NCBI GenBank assembly: GCA_029256325.1 | Contig: JAQSYD010000001.1 | Span: 41,888-105,887 of the forward strand | Length of the DNA: 64,000 nt | Direction of reading: 5' to 3' | Origin: Clostridia bacterium | Lineage (GTDB): Bacteria > Bacillota > Clostridia > Lutisporales > Lutisporaceae | Shown: positions 10,013 through 20,940 of the stretch, piece by piece | Position numbering within the stretch: position 1 is the first letter of the stretch | Layout of the letters: every line of letters begins with the position of its first letter | Notes under the pieces: model-generated | The model's database searches: none | Told to the model about the DNA's origin: nothing | What the model saw: only the letters and a program-made list of their open reading frames with translations | Translations under genes and position numbers: made by a program

Positions 10013-10483
10013 CTAAAAATTATCTTTTCTTATTCTATTATAATAGTTTACAATATTACGCTGATATTCCTCCTGCATAATGCTGGAGCTTAATATAAAA
10101 TCTGCTGTAGATTGGTTCATCGCAACAGGTATGTCATACAGAACCGCTATGCGCAGCAATGCTTTTACATCAGGATCATGGGGTTGAGAGGTCAATGGGT
10201 CCCAAAAAAATATCATGAAATCTACTTCTCCATTTACAATGGATGCTCCAATTTGTTGGTCTCCTCCCATTGGTCCACTTAAAAAAGCTTTTATTTCCAG
10301 ACCTGTTTCTTCATGAATAAGTCTTGCTGTGGTGCCAGTACCACATAAATAGTGTTTTTCCAGCAACTCTTTATTTTTCTTGATCCATTCTATTAAATCA
10401 TGCTTTCTGTAATCATGTGCAACAAGAGCAATTTGCTTTCGTTTGCTTATTTTATATTCATCCAAATTAAAAGCCCCTTTCAA
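10013..10483 (-). CDS. mgsA: Methylglyoxal synthase
   Basis: IALVAHDYRKHDLIEW, TGTTARLI, GPMGGDQQIGA, FFWDPLTSQPHDPD. Confidence 0.95.
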   Translation of the reverse strand: MKGAFNLDEYKISKRKQIALVAHDYRKHDLIEWIKKNKELLEKHYLCGTGTTARLIHEETGLEIKAFLSGPMGGDQQIGASIVNGEVDFMIFFWDPLTSQPHDPDVKALLRIAVLYDIPVAMNQSTADFILSSSIMQEEYQRNIVNYYNRIRKDNF

Positions 10484-10593
10484 AGTGCTGATTTATATAC
10501 TAATATATACAGCAAAGATCACAAATCTCCTTTATTTTTCTTGTAAAAATTATGTTAATCTATTTGCATGGAAAATCCCTATTGTCCGAGGGA

Positions 10594-12303
10594 TTAATTC
10601 ACCGGTTTATATTCTGTAAATATCCTATAAGCAATTTTTTTGAATATGGGTGCTGCTGCCTTTCCTCCTGACTTGCCGTCATATACAAAAACTGTGATGG
10701 CATATTGCGGTTTATCAGAAGGTACAAAGCCCGCGAACCAACCATGCAGTACATCTCCACTTTTGATTCCAGTTTCTGCTGAACTCGTTTTACCGCTGCT
10801 GCCGCCAAAGTCGTCCATATTTGCTTGCTTCCCTGTTCCTTCAGTGGTTACTGCTTGAAGCATCTCTTTCAGCGGACTTACTGTTGAAGTATTTAATACC
10901 ATTGCAGGCTTTGATCTAGACATGGTCTGTATTGTTGTACCGCTGTCACTGTCTACTACAGAATCAACAATGGATGGCATATTCTTTATACCATTGTTTG
11001 CGATAGTAGCCATCATGGTTGTTACCTGAAGTGGTGTTACCTGTATTTTACCTTGACCTATGGAAATATTGCCTATACCCTCTTCTCTGACTGTAGGCAA
11101 GTATCCCGGCTTCTCTTCTAAAAGTTCACTGCATTGCTTTTCACTAAAACCCATACGTTTTGCCATCTCTAATATTTTATCTGCACCTACCCGAGTTCCC
11201 ACCTTTACAAAGGTTGTGTTACAGGATAGTGCAAAAGCCTCTTCGAAGGTGATGGGTCTATTATCATGAGAGCTGTGTGTAGCGCATTTGATGACCTTAT
11301 TGTTTGATTCTATTTGTCCTTCACAAATAAAGGTTTCTCCCTCTTCAATGATGTTATTTTCAATTGCGGCAGCAGCTACAATAGTTTTGAATATTGAACC
11401 TAAGTCATAAGCAGCTATAGCTTTATTTATCAGCTCGTCATTCTTACTATTCAGATAGTTGCCTACATTATTCGGCTCAAAATCAGGTGTACTTGCCATT
11501 GCCAGTATATCTCCCGATTTTATATCCATGATGACTGCACTGCCGTTGATTTCATTTTCTTTAAGAACATCCTCTACAATTTTCTGGATGTGAAAATCCA
11601 AGGTTAGCTTTATTCCAAGTTTTACATTTTCACCGTTGGTCTCGACTTTTCTAAATCCTAAGCTTGGTATTACATTTTTATGACTGTCTACGATTGCAAC
11701 GATACGTTCTCCTCCATCTTGAACCAGAATATTATTCATACTCTTTTCTATACCCATAACACCGTTTAAGTCGCTTTTGCCTATATAGCCTATCACATGC
11801 CTCGCCAAGCTCTCTTCAGAATACCTGATTTTCTTTTCAAGAATACTTACGCCCTTCACCATTCCCTTTTCTATGGATTCAATATCTTTATTCGAAAAAT
11901 CCTTTGCTTTAAGCTCTATAGGTTGCGATGTATCCTTCATCAATGCCAGCACTTCTTCCTTGCTGACTCCGGCAGCCCTGCCGACGACTTCTGCTGTCGC
12001 ACTTTTGTCTGTCACATACTCCGTAACAGCTATAAATTTCTTTAACTCTCTATCCGTAAAGGGAATCATATTTCTATCAAATATTTGACCTCTGGCAACA
12101 CTACTTTGAAATACATATTGCCTTTGATCGGCGGCTCTGGTTAAGTAGCTTTCACCTCTTACGACCTGTATCCAGAACAGTTTTACAACGATTGCCGCAA
12201 AAAATAAAAGAAACAATATGCCCAGAGCTTTCAGACGCTTTTGAACTATTGTCAACTTATAAGCCTCTTGATTTTCAGTAAGAGTTTTATTTACATCATC
12301 CAA
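10594..12303 (-). CDS. Penicillin-binding protein 2-type transpeptidase (SpoVD/PbpB-like)
   Basis: SXXK-type AYDLGSIFKTIVAAA, SCNTTF, SGKTSSAETG KTG-like motif. Confidence 0.88.
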   Translation of the reverse strand: MDDVNKTLTENQEAYKLTIVQKRLKALGILFLLFFAAIVVKLFWIQVVRGESYLTRAADQRQYVFQSSVARGQIFDRNMIPFTDRELKKFIAVTEYVTDKSATAEVVGRAAGVSKEEVLALMKDTSQPIELKAKDFSNKDIESIEKGMVKGVSILEKKIRYSEESLARHVIGYIGKSDLNGVMGIEKSMNNILVQDGGERIVAIVDSHKNVIPSLGFRKVETNGENVKLGIKLTLDFHIQKIVEDVLKENEINGSAVIMDIKSGDILAMASTPDFEPNNVGNYLNSKNDELINKAIAAYDLGSIFKTIVAAAAIENNIIEEGETFICEGQIESNNKVIKCATHSSHDNRPITFEEAFALSCNTTFVKVGTRVGADKILEMAKRMGFSEKQCSELLEEKPGYLPTVREEGIGNISIGQGKIQVTPLQVTTMMATIANNGIKNMPSIVDSVVDSDSGTTIQTMSRSKPAMVLNTSTVSPLKEMLQAVTTEGTGKQANMDDFGGSSGKTSSAETGIKSGDVLHGWFAGFVPSDKPQYAITVFVYDGKSGGKAAAPIFKKIAYRIFTEYKPVN

Positions 12304-12373
12304 GGCAATATCCCTCCTTTTTAAATATTATTGTCAAAAATGGAGGGGTTCATTCAATGTCATCTGTAAAATT

Positions 12374-12409
12374 AAAGGACCTGCATATCAAATCCATGCA
12401 GATCCTTTA
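12374..12409 (-). terminator. Terminator downstream of udk
   Basis: aaaggacctgcat...atgcagatccttt stem. Confidence 0.6.
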
Positions 12410-12420
12410 TAAATGAATGA

Positions 12421-13065
12421 TTATTTTTCGCTGTCTATGATTGACTTTATTTTTGCAACCATAATATCTATTGCTACCTTATTATGACCGCCTTCAGGTA
12501 TAATAATATCTGCATATCGCTTTGTAGGCTCTACAAATTCAAAATGCATAGGTTTAACTACATTAAGATATTGTTCTATAACAGATTCTAATGTTCTGCC
12601 ACGCTCTTGCATATCTCTCGTTATTCTTCTAATAATCCTTACGTCAGCATCTGTATCTACGAAAATTTTTATATCCATTAGTTCTCGCACTCTTGGAGAG
12701 TCAAGTACTAAAATACCTTCTACCAGTATGATATCTCTGGGCTCTACTGTTATAGTCTCTACTTTTCTGTTATGAATTGTAAAATCATATTGCGGTTTTT
12801 CAATAGCTTGTCCTTTAAGTAATTCCTCTAAATGAGCAATCATCAAATCTGTATCAAAAGCCAGGGGATGGTCATAATTTACTTTTACTCTTTCTTCAGG
12901 AGGCAGATGGCTCTGATTTTTATAATAACAATCTTGTTCTATAATGGAGGCTCTCTTCTCAGGTACACTTTTAAATATTGCTCTTGCAATTGTGCTTTTA
13001 CCTGAACCCGTACCGCCTGTGATTCCAATAATTACAGGCCTCTTTTTCTTCTTATTACTCTCCAT
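12421..13065 (-). CDS. udk: Uridine kinase
   Basis: [41 protein letters not shown]. Confidence 0.95.
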   Translation of the reverse strand: MESNKKKKRPVIIGITGGTGSGKSTIARAIFKSVPEKRASIIEQDCYYKNQSHLPPEERVKVNYDHPLAFDTDLMIAHLEELLKGQAIEKPQYDFTIHNRKVETITVEPRDIILVEGILVLDSPRVRELMDIKIFVDTDADVRIIRRITRDMQERGRTLESVIEQYLNVVKPMHFEFVEPTKRYADIIIPEGGHNKVAIDIMVAKIKSIIDSEK

Positions 13066-14290
13066 CCTTTCTCTCCCTTCTTAATATATCAAACCTTGCT
13101 ACAGGTTTGGTCATTTTTATCTTTACAATCATTTGAGGATGCGGTGCTGATTCTATTTCTTCACCCTCATCATTCCACATCTTTTCTAGCTTTTGAGCAA
13201 ACATATCTCTTTTAGGTCCAATTATTTCGATTTCATCGCCAATAACCATTTTGTTGCGCTGCTCAACGGTAGCTATTCCAGTCTCTTCATTATAGTCCAA
13301 TACCAAGCCTATAAATGCATAATCTCTAACATAAGCGCTGCTGTCATAAACCTGTCCTGTACTATCCGGCTTGTTATTAAAGAAACCTGTACTAAATTCC
13401 CTATGGCTGGCTTTGCTGAATTCCTCCAACCATTCCTGCTTAAATACATAGTTTTTTGGATCTGCTAAGTAGCTGTCGATTGCCATACGATAAGCTCTGA
13501 CCACGCTGGCTACATAGTAAGCGCTTTTCATTCTTCCCTCTATTTTAAAGCTTGTAATACCCGCCTTGACCAGCTCTGGTATATATTCTATCATACATAG
13601 ATCCTTGGAGTTAAATATATAGGCGCCACGTTCATCCTCTTCAATAGGCATATATTGGCCCGGTCTTCTTTCTTCCACTAAATAATATTTATATCGGCAA
13701 GGGTGTGCACATTCTCCCTTATTGGCATCGCGGCCTACCATATAATTGCTTAGTAAACATCTGCCTGAATAGCTCATACACATAGCGCCATGTACAAAGG
13801 CTTCAAATTCCAAGTCCTTTGGTGATTTTTCAACAATTTCTGTAATTTCCTCAAAGCTTAATTCTCTTGCTAGTACAATTCTCTTCACACCTTGCTTATG
13901 CCAAAATTCAGCACTTCTGTAATTGGTATTATTGGCTTGAGTACTCAAGTGCAGCTCCATATCCGGTACACTTTCCTTCGCTGCCAAGTACACACCGGGA
14001 TCAGAGAATATTATGGCATCCACACCGGCATCCTCAAGCTCTTTTAAATACTCCGGAAGGCCTATAAAATCCTCATTGTGAGGAATGATATTCACCGTAA
14101 CAAAAAGTCTTTTATTATTCTCATGAACAAATTTCACAGCTTCTTTGATCTCTTCCATGTCAAAGTTTCCGGCAGAAGCTCTTAGGCCAAATTTCTCACC
14201 GCCTATATATACAGCGTCAGCCCCGTAAATAATAGCCATTCTAAGTTTTTCCATATTGCCTGCAGGTGCAAGCAGTTCAATCCTTGTCAT
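13055..14290 (-). CDS. Peptidase U32 family protein (TrhP/YrrO-like, tRNA hydroxylation)
   Basis: [66 protein letters not shown]; synteny mltG-O-MTase-U32-udk as in Bacillus yrrL-yrrM-yrrN/O-udk. Confidence 0.9.
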   Translation of the reverse strand: MTRIELLAPAGNMEKLRMAIIYGADAVYIGGEKFGLRASAGNFDMEEIKEAVKFVHENNKRLFVTVNIIPHNEDFIGLPEYLKELEDAGVDAIIFSDPGVYLAAKESVPDMELHLSTQANNTNYRSAEFWHKQGVKRIVLARELSFEEITEIVEKSPKDLEFEAFVHGAMCMSYSGRCLLSNYMVGRDANKGECAHPCRYKYYLVEERRPGQYMPIEEDERGAYIFNSKDLCMIEYIPELVKAGITSFKIEGRMKSAYYVASVVRAYRMAIDSYLADPKNYVFKQEWLEEFSKASHREFSTGFFNNKPDSTGQVYDSSAYVRDYAFIGLVLDYNEETGIATVEQRNKMVIGDEIEIIGPKRDMFAQKLEKMWNDEGEEIESAPHPQMIVKIKMTKPVARFDILRRERKDGE

Positions 14291-14948
14291 TAAAAAAAAC
14301 CTCCTTAAGCTTACAGCTTATAGAAACGCCATCTCCCATAGGTATAATTGTTGTTTGGAGACTCTCATGGTTTGATATGTAATGTAAAAACTTCTTTAGT
14401 CTTTTCACGATTGTGATTTTTCTTCTAATAAGCAAGCTTCTTTCTGCAACCATACCTCTAAAAAGTACATTATCACAAATAAATAATCCGCCTATTTTCA
14501 GCTTGCTGATACTTTTTTCAAAAAAGTCCATGTATTGTCCTTTGGCTGCATCTACAAAAATGATGTCGTAAGTCTCTTCTATTTGATCAAGTACTTCGCT
14601 TGCGTCTCCTGTCAGCACCTTAATATTCTGCTCCAACCCTGCATGCTTTATGTTTTGTATTGCAAGGCTTGCATTTTCTTCATTTCTTTCAATTGTAGTT
14701 ATATGAAAGCCTTCCCCTGCACTTAAGCCCATCAGAATGGCAGAGTAGCCTATAGCCGTACCTACTTCTAATATATTCTTTGCGTTTATTGATTTAATCA
14801 TCACCTTTAGAAGTCCCGCTACATCCGGTGTAACAATAGGCGTATGATGCTCCTTTGCATAAGCCTCAAGCTCCATCAGTATTCCCTCATGAGGTGGAAT
14901 TTGATCAGTAAGATAGCTATTAATATAATCATGATTTATTTGAGACAC
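14277..14948 (-). CDS. Class I SAM O-methyltransferase (YrrM/TrmR-like); GTG start preferred over the upstream ATG of the ORF track
   Basis: ILEVGTAIGYSAILM, FVDAAKGQYMDFFE; GGGGTGAT SD before GTG at 14948; the track start at 15008 lies in a terminator hairpin. Confidence 0.85.
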   Translation of the reverse strand: MSQINHDYINSYLTDQIPPHEGILMELEAYAKEHHTPIVTPDVAGLLKVMIKSINAKNILEVGTAIGYSAILMGLSAGEGFHITTIERNEENASLAIQNIKHAGLEQNIKVLTGDASEVLDQIEETYDIIFVDAAKGQYMDFFEKSISKLKIGGLFICDNVLFRGMVAERSLLIRRKITIVKRLKKFLHYISNHESLQTTIIPMGDGVSISCKLKEVFFNDKD

Positions 14949-14969
14949 TTTATCACCCCAAATTCTTAA

Positions 14970-15003
14970 AAAAATACATGGGTTCACCATGTATTTTTTA
15001 TTA
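14970..15003 (-). terminator. Terminator-like hairpin between mltG and O-methyltransferase
   Basis: aaaaatacatgg gttca ccatgtattttt. Confidence 0.65.
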
Positions 15004-15009
15004 TTCATT

Positions 15010-16053
15010 TTATTGCCTTATTTTATTCTGAGCATTCAAGTGCTCCTGATATGTTTTGGTAAACACATGGGAACCATCTTTGTTTGCAACAAAATATAAG
15101 TAGTCTACATTCTCGGGATACAAAGCTGCCTCAATGGATTTTGCTCCCGGAGAAGCTATGGGTCCAGAAGGCAAGCCTGCATATTTATATGTGTTGTAAG
15201 GAGATTCGATCTCCAAATCCTTGTAGGTTAAAACCTCTTTTCGTTCTTTTAAAACAAACTGTACCGTTGCACAGGATTGGAGCTTAATATTCTTTTTAAG
15301 CCTATTGTGAAAAACAGCTGAAATAGTTTTTCTTTCCTTATCCAGCTTTGCTTCTCGTTCAATAATAGAGGCCAATGTAATAACCTGATCAAAGGACATA
15401 TTTAGTTCTTTTGCTCTTTGTCTGTATTCTTCTGTAAACACTTGATCAAACCTGTCAAGCATCTTACCGATAATTTCCTGCTCTGTAGCATTCTTAAACA
15501 CCTCATAGGTGTCAGGGAACAAATAACCTTCCAGTTTATCTTCTCTTTCAGGTATATCCTTAATAAATGAATGATCAAAATCGGACTTTTCTATGACTTT
15601 ATAGAATTCTTCCTTATTGATAAGCCCCTGCGACTCTAGGCGGTTAGCTATCTCCCTCAGCTCAAAGCCTTCAGGTATTGTAAACCGTACAGAATTGATT
15701 TCAGCATTTCCTGATGCCAGCTTTTCAACGATTTGTTCTACCGACATAGCACTGCTTAAAATATATTTACCGGCTTTTATTTTGGCTGCCTTGTCATTTA
15801 ACTTACAGTATATCGTGAATACATTGGCATTTTTTATTATGCCCTTGCTTTCAAGCTGCGCTGAAATTGCTTTGACACTGCTTCCTTTTTCAATTGTTAT
15901 TTCTTGTTCAGCACCAGTTGGTGCTGCTGCTTCCAAGTTAGAATTATAGAATCCATAACCCAATAATGCAGCAGCAACAGCTAGTACTAATATAAATACC
16001 ACGAATCTTAATCCGCTTTTTATAACCTTGCGTCTTTTCATAACTAACCTCAC
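15010..16053 (-). CDS. mltG: Endolytic transglycosylase MltG
   Basis: VRFTIPEGFELREIANRL, LEGYLFPDTYEV, ASIIEREAK, YNTYKYAGLPSGPIASPG. Confidence 0.94.
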   Translation of the reverse strand: MRLVMKRRKVIKSGLRFVVFILVLAVAAALLGYGFYNSNLEAAAPTGAEQEITIEKGSSVKAISAQLESKGIIKNANVFTIYCKLNDKAAKIKAGKYILSSAMSVEQIVEKLASGNAEINSVRFTIPEGFELREIANRLESQGLINKEEFYKVIEKSDFDHSFIKDIPEREDKLEGYLFPDTYEVFKNATEQEIIGKMLDRFDQVFTEEYRQRAKELNMSFDQVITLASIIEREAKLDKERKTISAVFHNRLKKNIKLQSCATVQFVLKERKEVLTYKDLEIESPYNTYKYAGLPSGPIASPGAKSIEAALYPENVDYLYFVANKDGSHVFTKTYQEHLNAQNKIRQ

Positions 16054-16085
16054 ATAGTATATTTCGAGTTAAGAATTTTATATGA

Positions 16086-16165
16086 ATCAAATAGCTCGAA
16101 ATGTTATCCTCTGTTTTAAATCGTACAAAATACTGTTCTATATGTTAAGTTTAGTACAATTTATA
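16086..16165 (-). other. Intergenic conserved element copy B (pairs with 20941-21023)
   Basis: Roughly 75% identical by eye to the element upstream of rnj; shared stem AAATTGTAC/GTACGATTT on minus strand. Confidence 0.55.
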
Positions 16166-16220
16166 TACAAAAATGCTCTCATTAATTATATACCTACCCA
16201 TAGGCTTTGACAAGCAAACT

Positions 16221-18038
16221 CTACATATTCTTTTTTGATTTTGCTCTTAAATTGCTGTCTAAAATTCTTTTACGCAGTCTTATTGATTGCGGTGTTACTT
16301 CTACCAACTCATCCGCTGCAATAAATTCAAGACAGTTTTCCAGACTCATGTCTATTGGAGGAGTTAATCGCATCGCTTCGTCTGTTCCTGAAGCTCTCAT
16401 ATTTGTAACGTGCTTTTTCCTGCAAACGTTTACTTCTATATCTCCTTGCTTTGCATTTTCTCCTACAATCATGCCCTCATAAATAGAAACACCAGGACCT
16501 ATGAATAGTTCTCCACGCTCTTGGGCATTGAACAATCCATAAGTACTTGTTTCGCCGCCTTCAAAAGCTACCAATGATCCTCTTTGACGCTCGGGTATCT
16601 CCCCTCTGAAGGGCTCATATCCGTGGAATACATGGTGCATAACACCATTTCCCTTTGTATCAGTCATAAACTGTGATCTATAGCCTATTAGACCTCTTGC
16701 AGGTATTTTAAACTCTATTCGCAAATAACCATCTGTAGTTGTAGTCATATTAACCATTTCTGCTTTTCTTGTTCCCAGCTTATCCATAACTGCGCCCATG
16801 TATTCCTCAGGAATATCAATGGTTAAATGTTCAATAGGCTCATGTCTTTCGCCATTGATGTCTTTGTATATAACGGAAGGCTTTGATATTTGGAATTCAT
16901 AGCCCTGTCTTCTCATAGTTTCGATTAATATAGAAAGATGAAGCTCTCCTCTTCCTGCAACTTCAAAGCTGTCCGGAGAATCAGTTTCAAATACTCTCAT
17001 GGCTACGTTGGTCTCAAGCTCCTTGAACAGACGTGCACGAAGGTGTCTTGATGTAACAAAATCTCCCTCTTTTCCTGCAAAAGGACTGTTGTTAACAATA
17101 AAATTCATTGAAATGGTTGGTTCTTCTATTTCAACGAATGGCAGTGCCTCCGGATTTTGCGGATCTGCTATGGTTTCACCTATATTGATATCCTCCATAC
17201 CTGATACAGCAACAATGTCACCCATGGAAGCTTCTTCTACCTCTACTCTATTTAAGCCCGTAAAGCTGAACACCTTACCAACCTTCACATTTTGCATTTT
17301 GCCATCTCTTTTGCAAAGTACTGCATTTTGATTGTATCTAATTTTTCCTCTTGCTATTTTACCTATAGCAATTCTTCCTACAAAGTTATCATACTCTATC
17401 GTTGTAATTAATAGCTGAAGTGGTTGATCCACATAACCTTTAGGAGGAGCAACTCTTGCGATGATTGTTTCAAATAGTGGTGTCAAGTCCTCTGAAACAT
17501 CTGCAATATTATGCATTGCTATGCCTGTTTTTGCTGAAGCATATACAATTGGGAATTCCAATTGATCATCATCAGCGCCAAGCTCTATAAACAAGTCAAG
17601 AATTTCATCAATTACCTCATCAATTCTTGAGTCGGGTCTATCTATTTTGTTAACGACTACAATAGGCTTCAAGTCTAAATCAAGAGCTTTTTTAAGCACA
17701 AATCTTGTTTGTGGCATAGGACCTTCAGCAGCATCAACGATTAGTAAAACGCTGTCCACCATTTTTAGAACTCTTTCTACTTCTCCGCCAAAATCAGCGT
17801 GCCCTGGCGTATCTATAATGTTAATTTTTACATTCTTATAGATGATTGCTGTATTTTTCGCCAGAATTGTAATGCCTCTTTCTCTTTCTAGGTCATTTGA
17901 GTCCATTACTCTTTCAGCTACAGTTTCGTTCACTCTAAAAGTACCGCTTTGTCTAAGCAGACCATCCACCAATGTGGTTTTTCCATGGTCAACGTGGGCG
18001 ATTATCGCTACGTTTCTAATATCTTCTCTACTTTGCAT
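16221..18038 (-). CDS. typA: Translational GTPase TypA/BipA
   Basis: NVAIIAHVDHGKTTLVDGLL, DTPGHADFGGEVERVL, full-length 605 aa. Confidence 0.96.
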   Translation of the reverse strand: MQSREDIRNVAIIAHVDHGKTTLVDGLLRQSGTFRVNETVAERVMDSNDLERERGITILAKNTAIIYKNVKINIIDTPGHADFGGEVERVLKMVDSVLLIVDAAEGPMPQTRFVLKKALDLDLKPIVVVNKIDRPDSRIDEVIDEILDLFIELGADDDQLEFPIVYASAKTGIAMHNIADVSEDLTPLFETIIARVAPPKGYVDQPLQLLITTIEYDNFVGRIAIGKIARGKIRYNQNAVLCKRDGKMQNVKVGKVFSFTGLNRVEVEEASMGDIVAVSGMEDINIGETIADPQNPEALPFVEIEEPTISMNFIVNNSPFAGKEGDFVTSRHLRARLFKELETNVAMRVFETDSPDSFEVAGRGELHLSILIETMRRQGYEFQISKPSVIYKDINGERHEPIEHLTIDIPEEYMGAVMDKLGTRKAEMVNMTTTTDGYLRIEFKIPARGLIGYRSQFMTDTKGNGVMHHVFHGYEPFRGEIPERQRGSLVAFEGGETSTYGLFNAQERGELFIGPGVSIYEGMIVGENAKQGDIEVNVCRKKHVTNMRASGTDEAMRLTPPIDMSLENCLEFIAADELVEVTPQSIRLRKRILDSNLRAKSKKNM

Positions 18039-18076
18039 TAATTATTGCATCCTCTTTCTTATTATAAATTATTGTA

Positions 18077-19000
18077 TTATATTAAAACCTTTAATGCCTG
18101 TGGAATTATTTCAAATTCAGCAGGAGTTATACCGGATTGCTCACCGTCAAACTCCAGCAAAGCAACAGGTTCACTTGTAATTTTTATTTTTTTTGCTTTG
18201 TAGTGACTTACCTTAGGATGAGTCAGATGCTTTCCTTTATAAATTAAGTGAAAATCTCTTATCAATTCTAGGGTGGTAAAGTCACCTATTATTATTATGT
18301 CCAGAATTCCATCATTCGCTTCTGAATTAGGAGATATAAACATGCCTCCGCCAAAATATTTGGCATTGGCAACAATTATACTATTTATTTTCTCGTTTTT
18401 AATTACTTTACCATCAATTTCAAGCATCATTGTTTTATTCTTATACTTTAAAATAGTTAGCATAGCACCTATTAAAAATGCAAGAAATCCTTTTAAATGC
18501 TTTTTTGTCTTATTAACTCTTCTAGTAGTTTCTCCACCTAAGCCAACATCTGAAATATTAAGAAAATGCTTGGTTATCCCTTGACCTGAATTATTTATAA
18601 AGCTTACTTTTCCCACATCAAGCTTTTGCGCTTCATTTTTCTCAAGTAATTTATAAAAATCCTCAAAGCCCTTTTTTATTCCAAAGGATCTTATAAAATC
18701 ACAGCCTGTACCTCTCGAGAAAATAGCTAAGCGAACCTCGGAATTAATGATATTCCCATTTTCAAAAAATCCGTTTACAACCTCATTCATAGTCCCGTCA
18801 CCACCGACACTTACTACCAGGTTGTAACCACTTTTAATTACTTCACGAGTTATAAATGTGGCATGCTCAGGATATTCAGTAAAAGTCCAATCAAATTTAT
18901 AGCCTTTTTCCTTAAGCTGTTTTTCAAAAATTGGCCATTCTTTAATTGTCTTTTTACCTGCTGATACTGGATTCACTATAAAGAATACTTTTGCATTCAA
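18077..19000 (-). CDS. Diacylglycerol/lipid kinase family protein (YegS/DagK-like); probable TTG start
   Basis: FIVNPVSAGKKT, VSVGGDGTMNEVVNG; GGGGGGAG SD precedes TTG at 19000; track start 19045 overlaps a terminator hairpin. Confidence 0.85.
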   Translation of the reverse strand: MNAKVFFIVNPVSAGKKTIKEWPIFEKQLKEKGYKFDWTFTEYPEHATFITREVIKSGYNLVVSVGGDGTMNEVVNGFFENGNIINSEVRLAIFSRGTGCDFIRSFGIKKGFEDFYKLLEKNEAQKLDVGKVSFINNSGQGITKHFLNISDVGLGGETTRRVNKTKKHLKGFLAFLIGAMLTILKYKNKTMMLEIDGKVIKNEKINSIIVANAKYFGGGMFISPNSEANDGILDIIIIGDFTTLELIRDFHLIYKGKHLTHPKVSHYKAKKIKITSEPVALLEFDGEQSGITPAEFEIIPQALKVLI

Positions 19001-19026
19001 TTGGCTCCCCCCCATAGGCATCAGAA

Positions 19027-19051
19027 AATGCCTTGATTGTGTCAAGGCATA
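19027..19051 (-). terminator. Terminator downstream of RNase J
   Basis: ATGCCTTGA-CACAA-TCAAGGCAT then TTTTCT on minus. Confidence 0.65.
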
Positions 19052-19108
19052 TCTATAATATTATATCACTGTTTGTCGAAAATACATAGTTAATTATTTC
19101 AGACGCTG

Positions 19109-20776
19109 TTATATTTCCATGATAATAGGAAGTATCATTGGATTTCTCTTTGTTTTGGAATAAATAAATTCCTTTAAGCTGTCTTTAACCTGTGATTTTA
19201 TAGTGCCCCATTCAGTAATTTGTTTTTCTTCACATTTTGATAGAGCTTCCTTGATTTTAAGTTTCGCATCCTCCATTAGATCCTCAGACTCTCTAACATA
19301 TACGAAACCTCTTGAGATAATATCAGGTCCCGCTATTACCTGACCCGATTCCTTACTTATGGTAACAACGATGACGATTAAACCATCCTGTGACAGATGC
19401 TTTCTATCCCGAAGTACGATGTTTCCTACGTCTCCAACACCCAAACCATCTACAAGCACTTTGCCTGCCGTGACAGTTCCGTTGGTTTTTGCGGAATCTC
19501 TTGTTAGCTCTAATACTGAGCCGTTATCCAGTAAAAATATGTTTTCTTTCTCCACACCCATATTTTCCGCCAGCTTTGCATGCTGCTTCAGATGTCTGTA
19601 CTCACCGTGAACAGGTATAAAGAATTTTGGTTTCACAAGTGCTTGCATCAGCTTAAGCTCTTCTTGGCACGCATGACCTGATACGTGTATATCTGCCAGA
19701 GATTCATATATTACATCGGCGCCTTTTTTAAACAATTGGTTAATAACTCTTGTAACTAATTTTTCATTTCCCGGAATAGGAGTTGCTGAGATGATCACCC
19801 TGTCATTTGGCTTTATATCCACTTTTCTATGGTCAGAAGCTGCCATTCTCGAAAGTGCAGCCATTGGTTCACCTTGGCTGCCAGTGGTTATAATGGTAAC
19901 CTTTTCTGCCGGATACTTATCAATGCTGTCCACATCAATAATTGCTCCATCCGGAATCTCCATATAACCCAACTCTGTAGCTACGCCCAGTACATTCACC
20001 ATGCTTCTGCCTACCACAGCAACTTTACGTCCAAACATGACTGATGCATTTATCGCCTGCTGTACTCTGTGTATATTCGATGCAAAGGTCGCAATAATAA
20101 TTCTTCCTTTAACATCTCTAAACAACTCAACAAAGCTGCCTCCCACAGTACTTTCAGACATCGTATAGCCTGGTCTCTCGACGTTTGTGCTGTCAGATAG
20201 CAAAGCTAATACTCCATGCTTGCCCAATTCTGCAAATCTATGCAAATCCATTTTCTCGCCGTCAATTGGTTGATAATCCACTTTAAAGTCGCCTGTATGA
20301 ACGATAGTTCCAACTGGAGTATGAATTGCAAGTGCAACCGAGTCCGCTATACTGTGACTGGTTTTTATAAACTCTACTTCAAAATCTCCTATTTGAACCT
20401 TATCCTTAGGTTTTACTGTCAAAAGCTCAACCGAACTGAGCAGTCCATGCTCTTTGAGCTTGTTTCCAACCAACCCTAATGTTAACTTTGTACCATATAC
20501 CGGTACATTAATTTGTGGTAGTACGTAAGGTAATGCTCCTATATGGTCCTCATGACCATGAGTAAGAACGATTGCACTTACTTTTTCCTTATTTTTTATT
20601 AAATAGGATACATCCGGTATAACCAAATCTATACCCAGCATTTCTTCATCTGGAAATGCCAATCCACAATCTATAACTACGATTGTTTCTTTGTACTCTA
20701 TAGCCGTCATATTCTTGCCGATTTCCTGCAGTCCGCCCAGGGGAATCAGCTTTAACTTTGCTTTTCCTTTTGCCAC
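19109..20776 (-). CDS. rnj: Ribonuclease J (beta-CASP metallo-beta-lactamase)
   Basis: LTHGHEDHIGALPYVL, HTGDFKVD, SDSTNVERPGYT, HVSGHACQEELK. Confidence 0.95.
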   Translation of the reverse strand: MAKGKAKLKLIPLGGLQEIGKNMTAIEYKETIVVIDCGLAFPDEEMLGIDLVIPDVSYLIKNKEKVSAIVLTHGHEDHIGALPYVLPQINVPVYGTKLTLGLVGNKLKEHGLLSSVELLTVKPKDKVQIGDFEVEFIKTSHSIADSVALAIHTPVGTIVHTGDFKVDYQPIDGEKMDLHRFAELGKHGVLALLSDSTNVERPGYTMSESTVGGSFVELFRDVKGRIIIATFASNIHRVQQAINASVMFGRKVAVVGRSMVNVLGVATELGYMEIPDGAIIDVDSIDKYPAEKVTIITTGSQGEPMAALSRMAASDHRKVDIKPNDRVIISATPIPGNEKLVTRVINQLFKKGADVIYESLADIHVSGHACQEELKLMQALVKPKFFIPVHGEYRHLKQHAKLAENMGVEKENIFLLDNGSVLELTRDSAKTNGTVTAGKVLVDGLGVGDVGNIVLRDRKHLSQDGLIVIVVTISKESGQVIAGPDIISRGFVYVRESEDLMEDAKLKIKEALSKCEEKQITEWGTIKSQVKDSLKEFIYSKTKRNPMILPIIMEI

Positions 20777-20940
20777 TTATATCAGTCCTTTCATAAAATC
20801 CGTTCCTATTCGGCATTTATATTATACAGTAATTTTTTGTTTTATGTAACTATAATTTGCACATAGTGACAAAACTTGCTACTACTGTACTTTGCATGAT
20901 TGTTATCTATATTTTTCGTGCTAAACAAAGTGCATTCACT

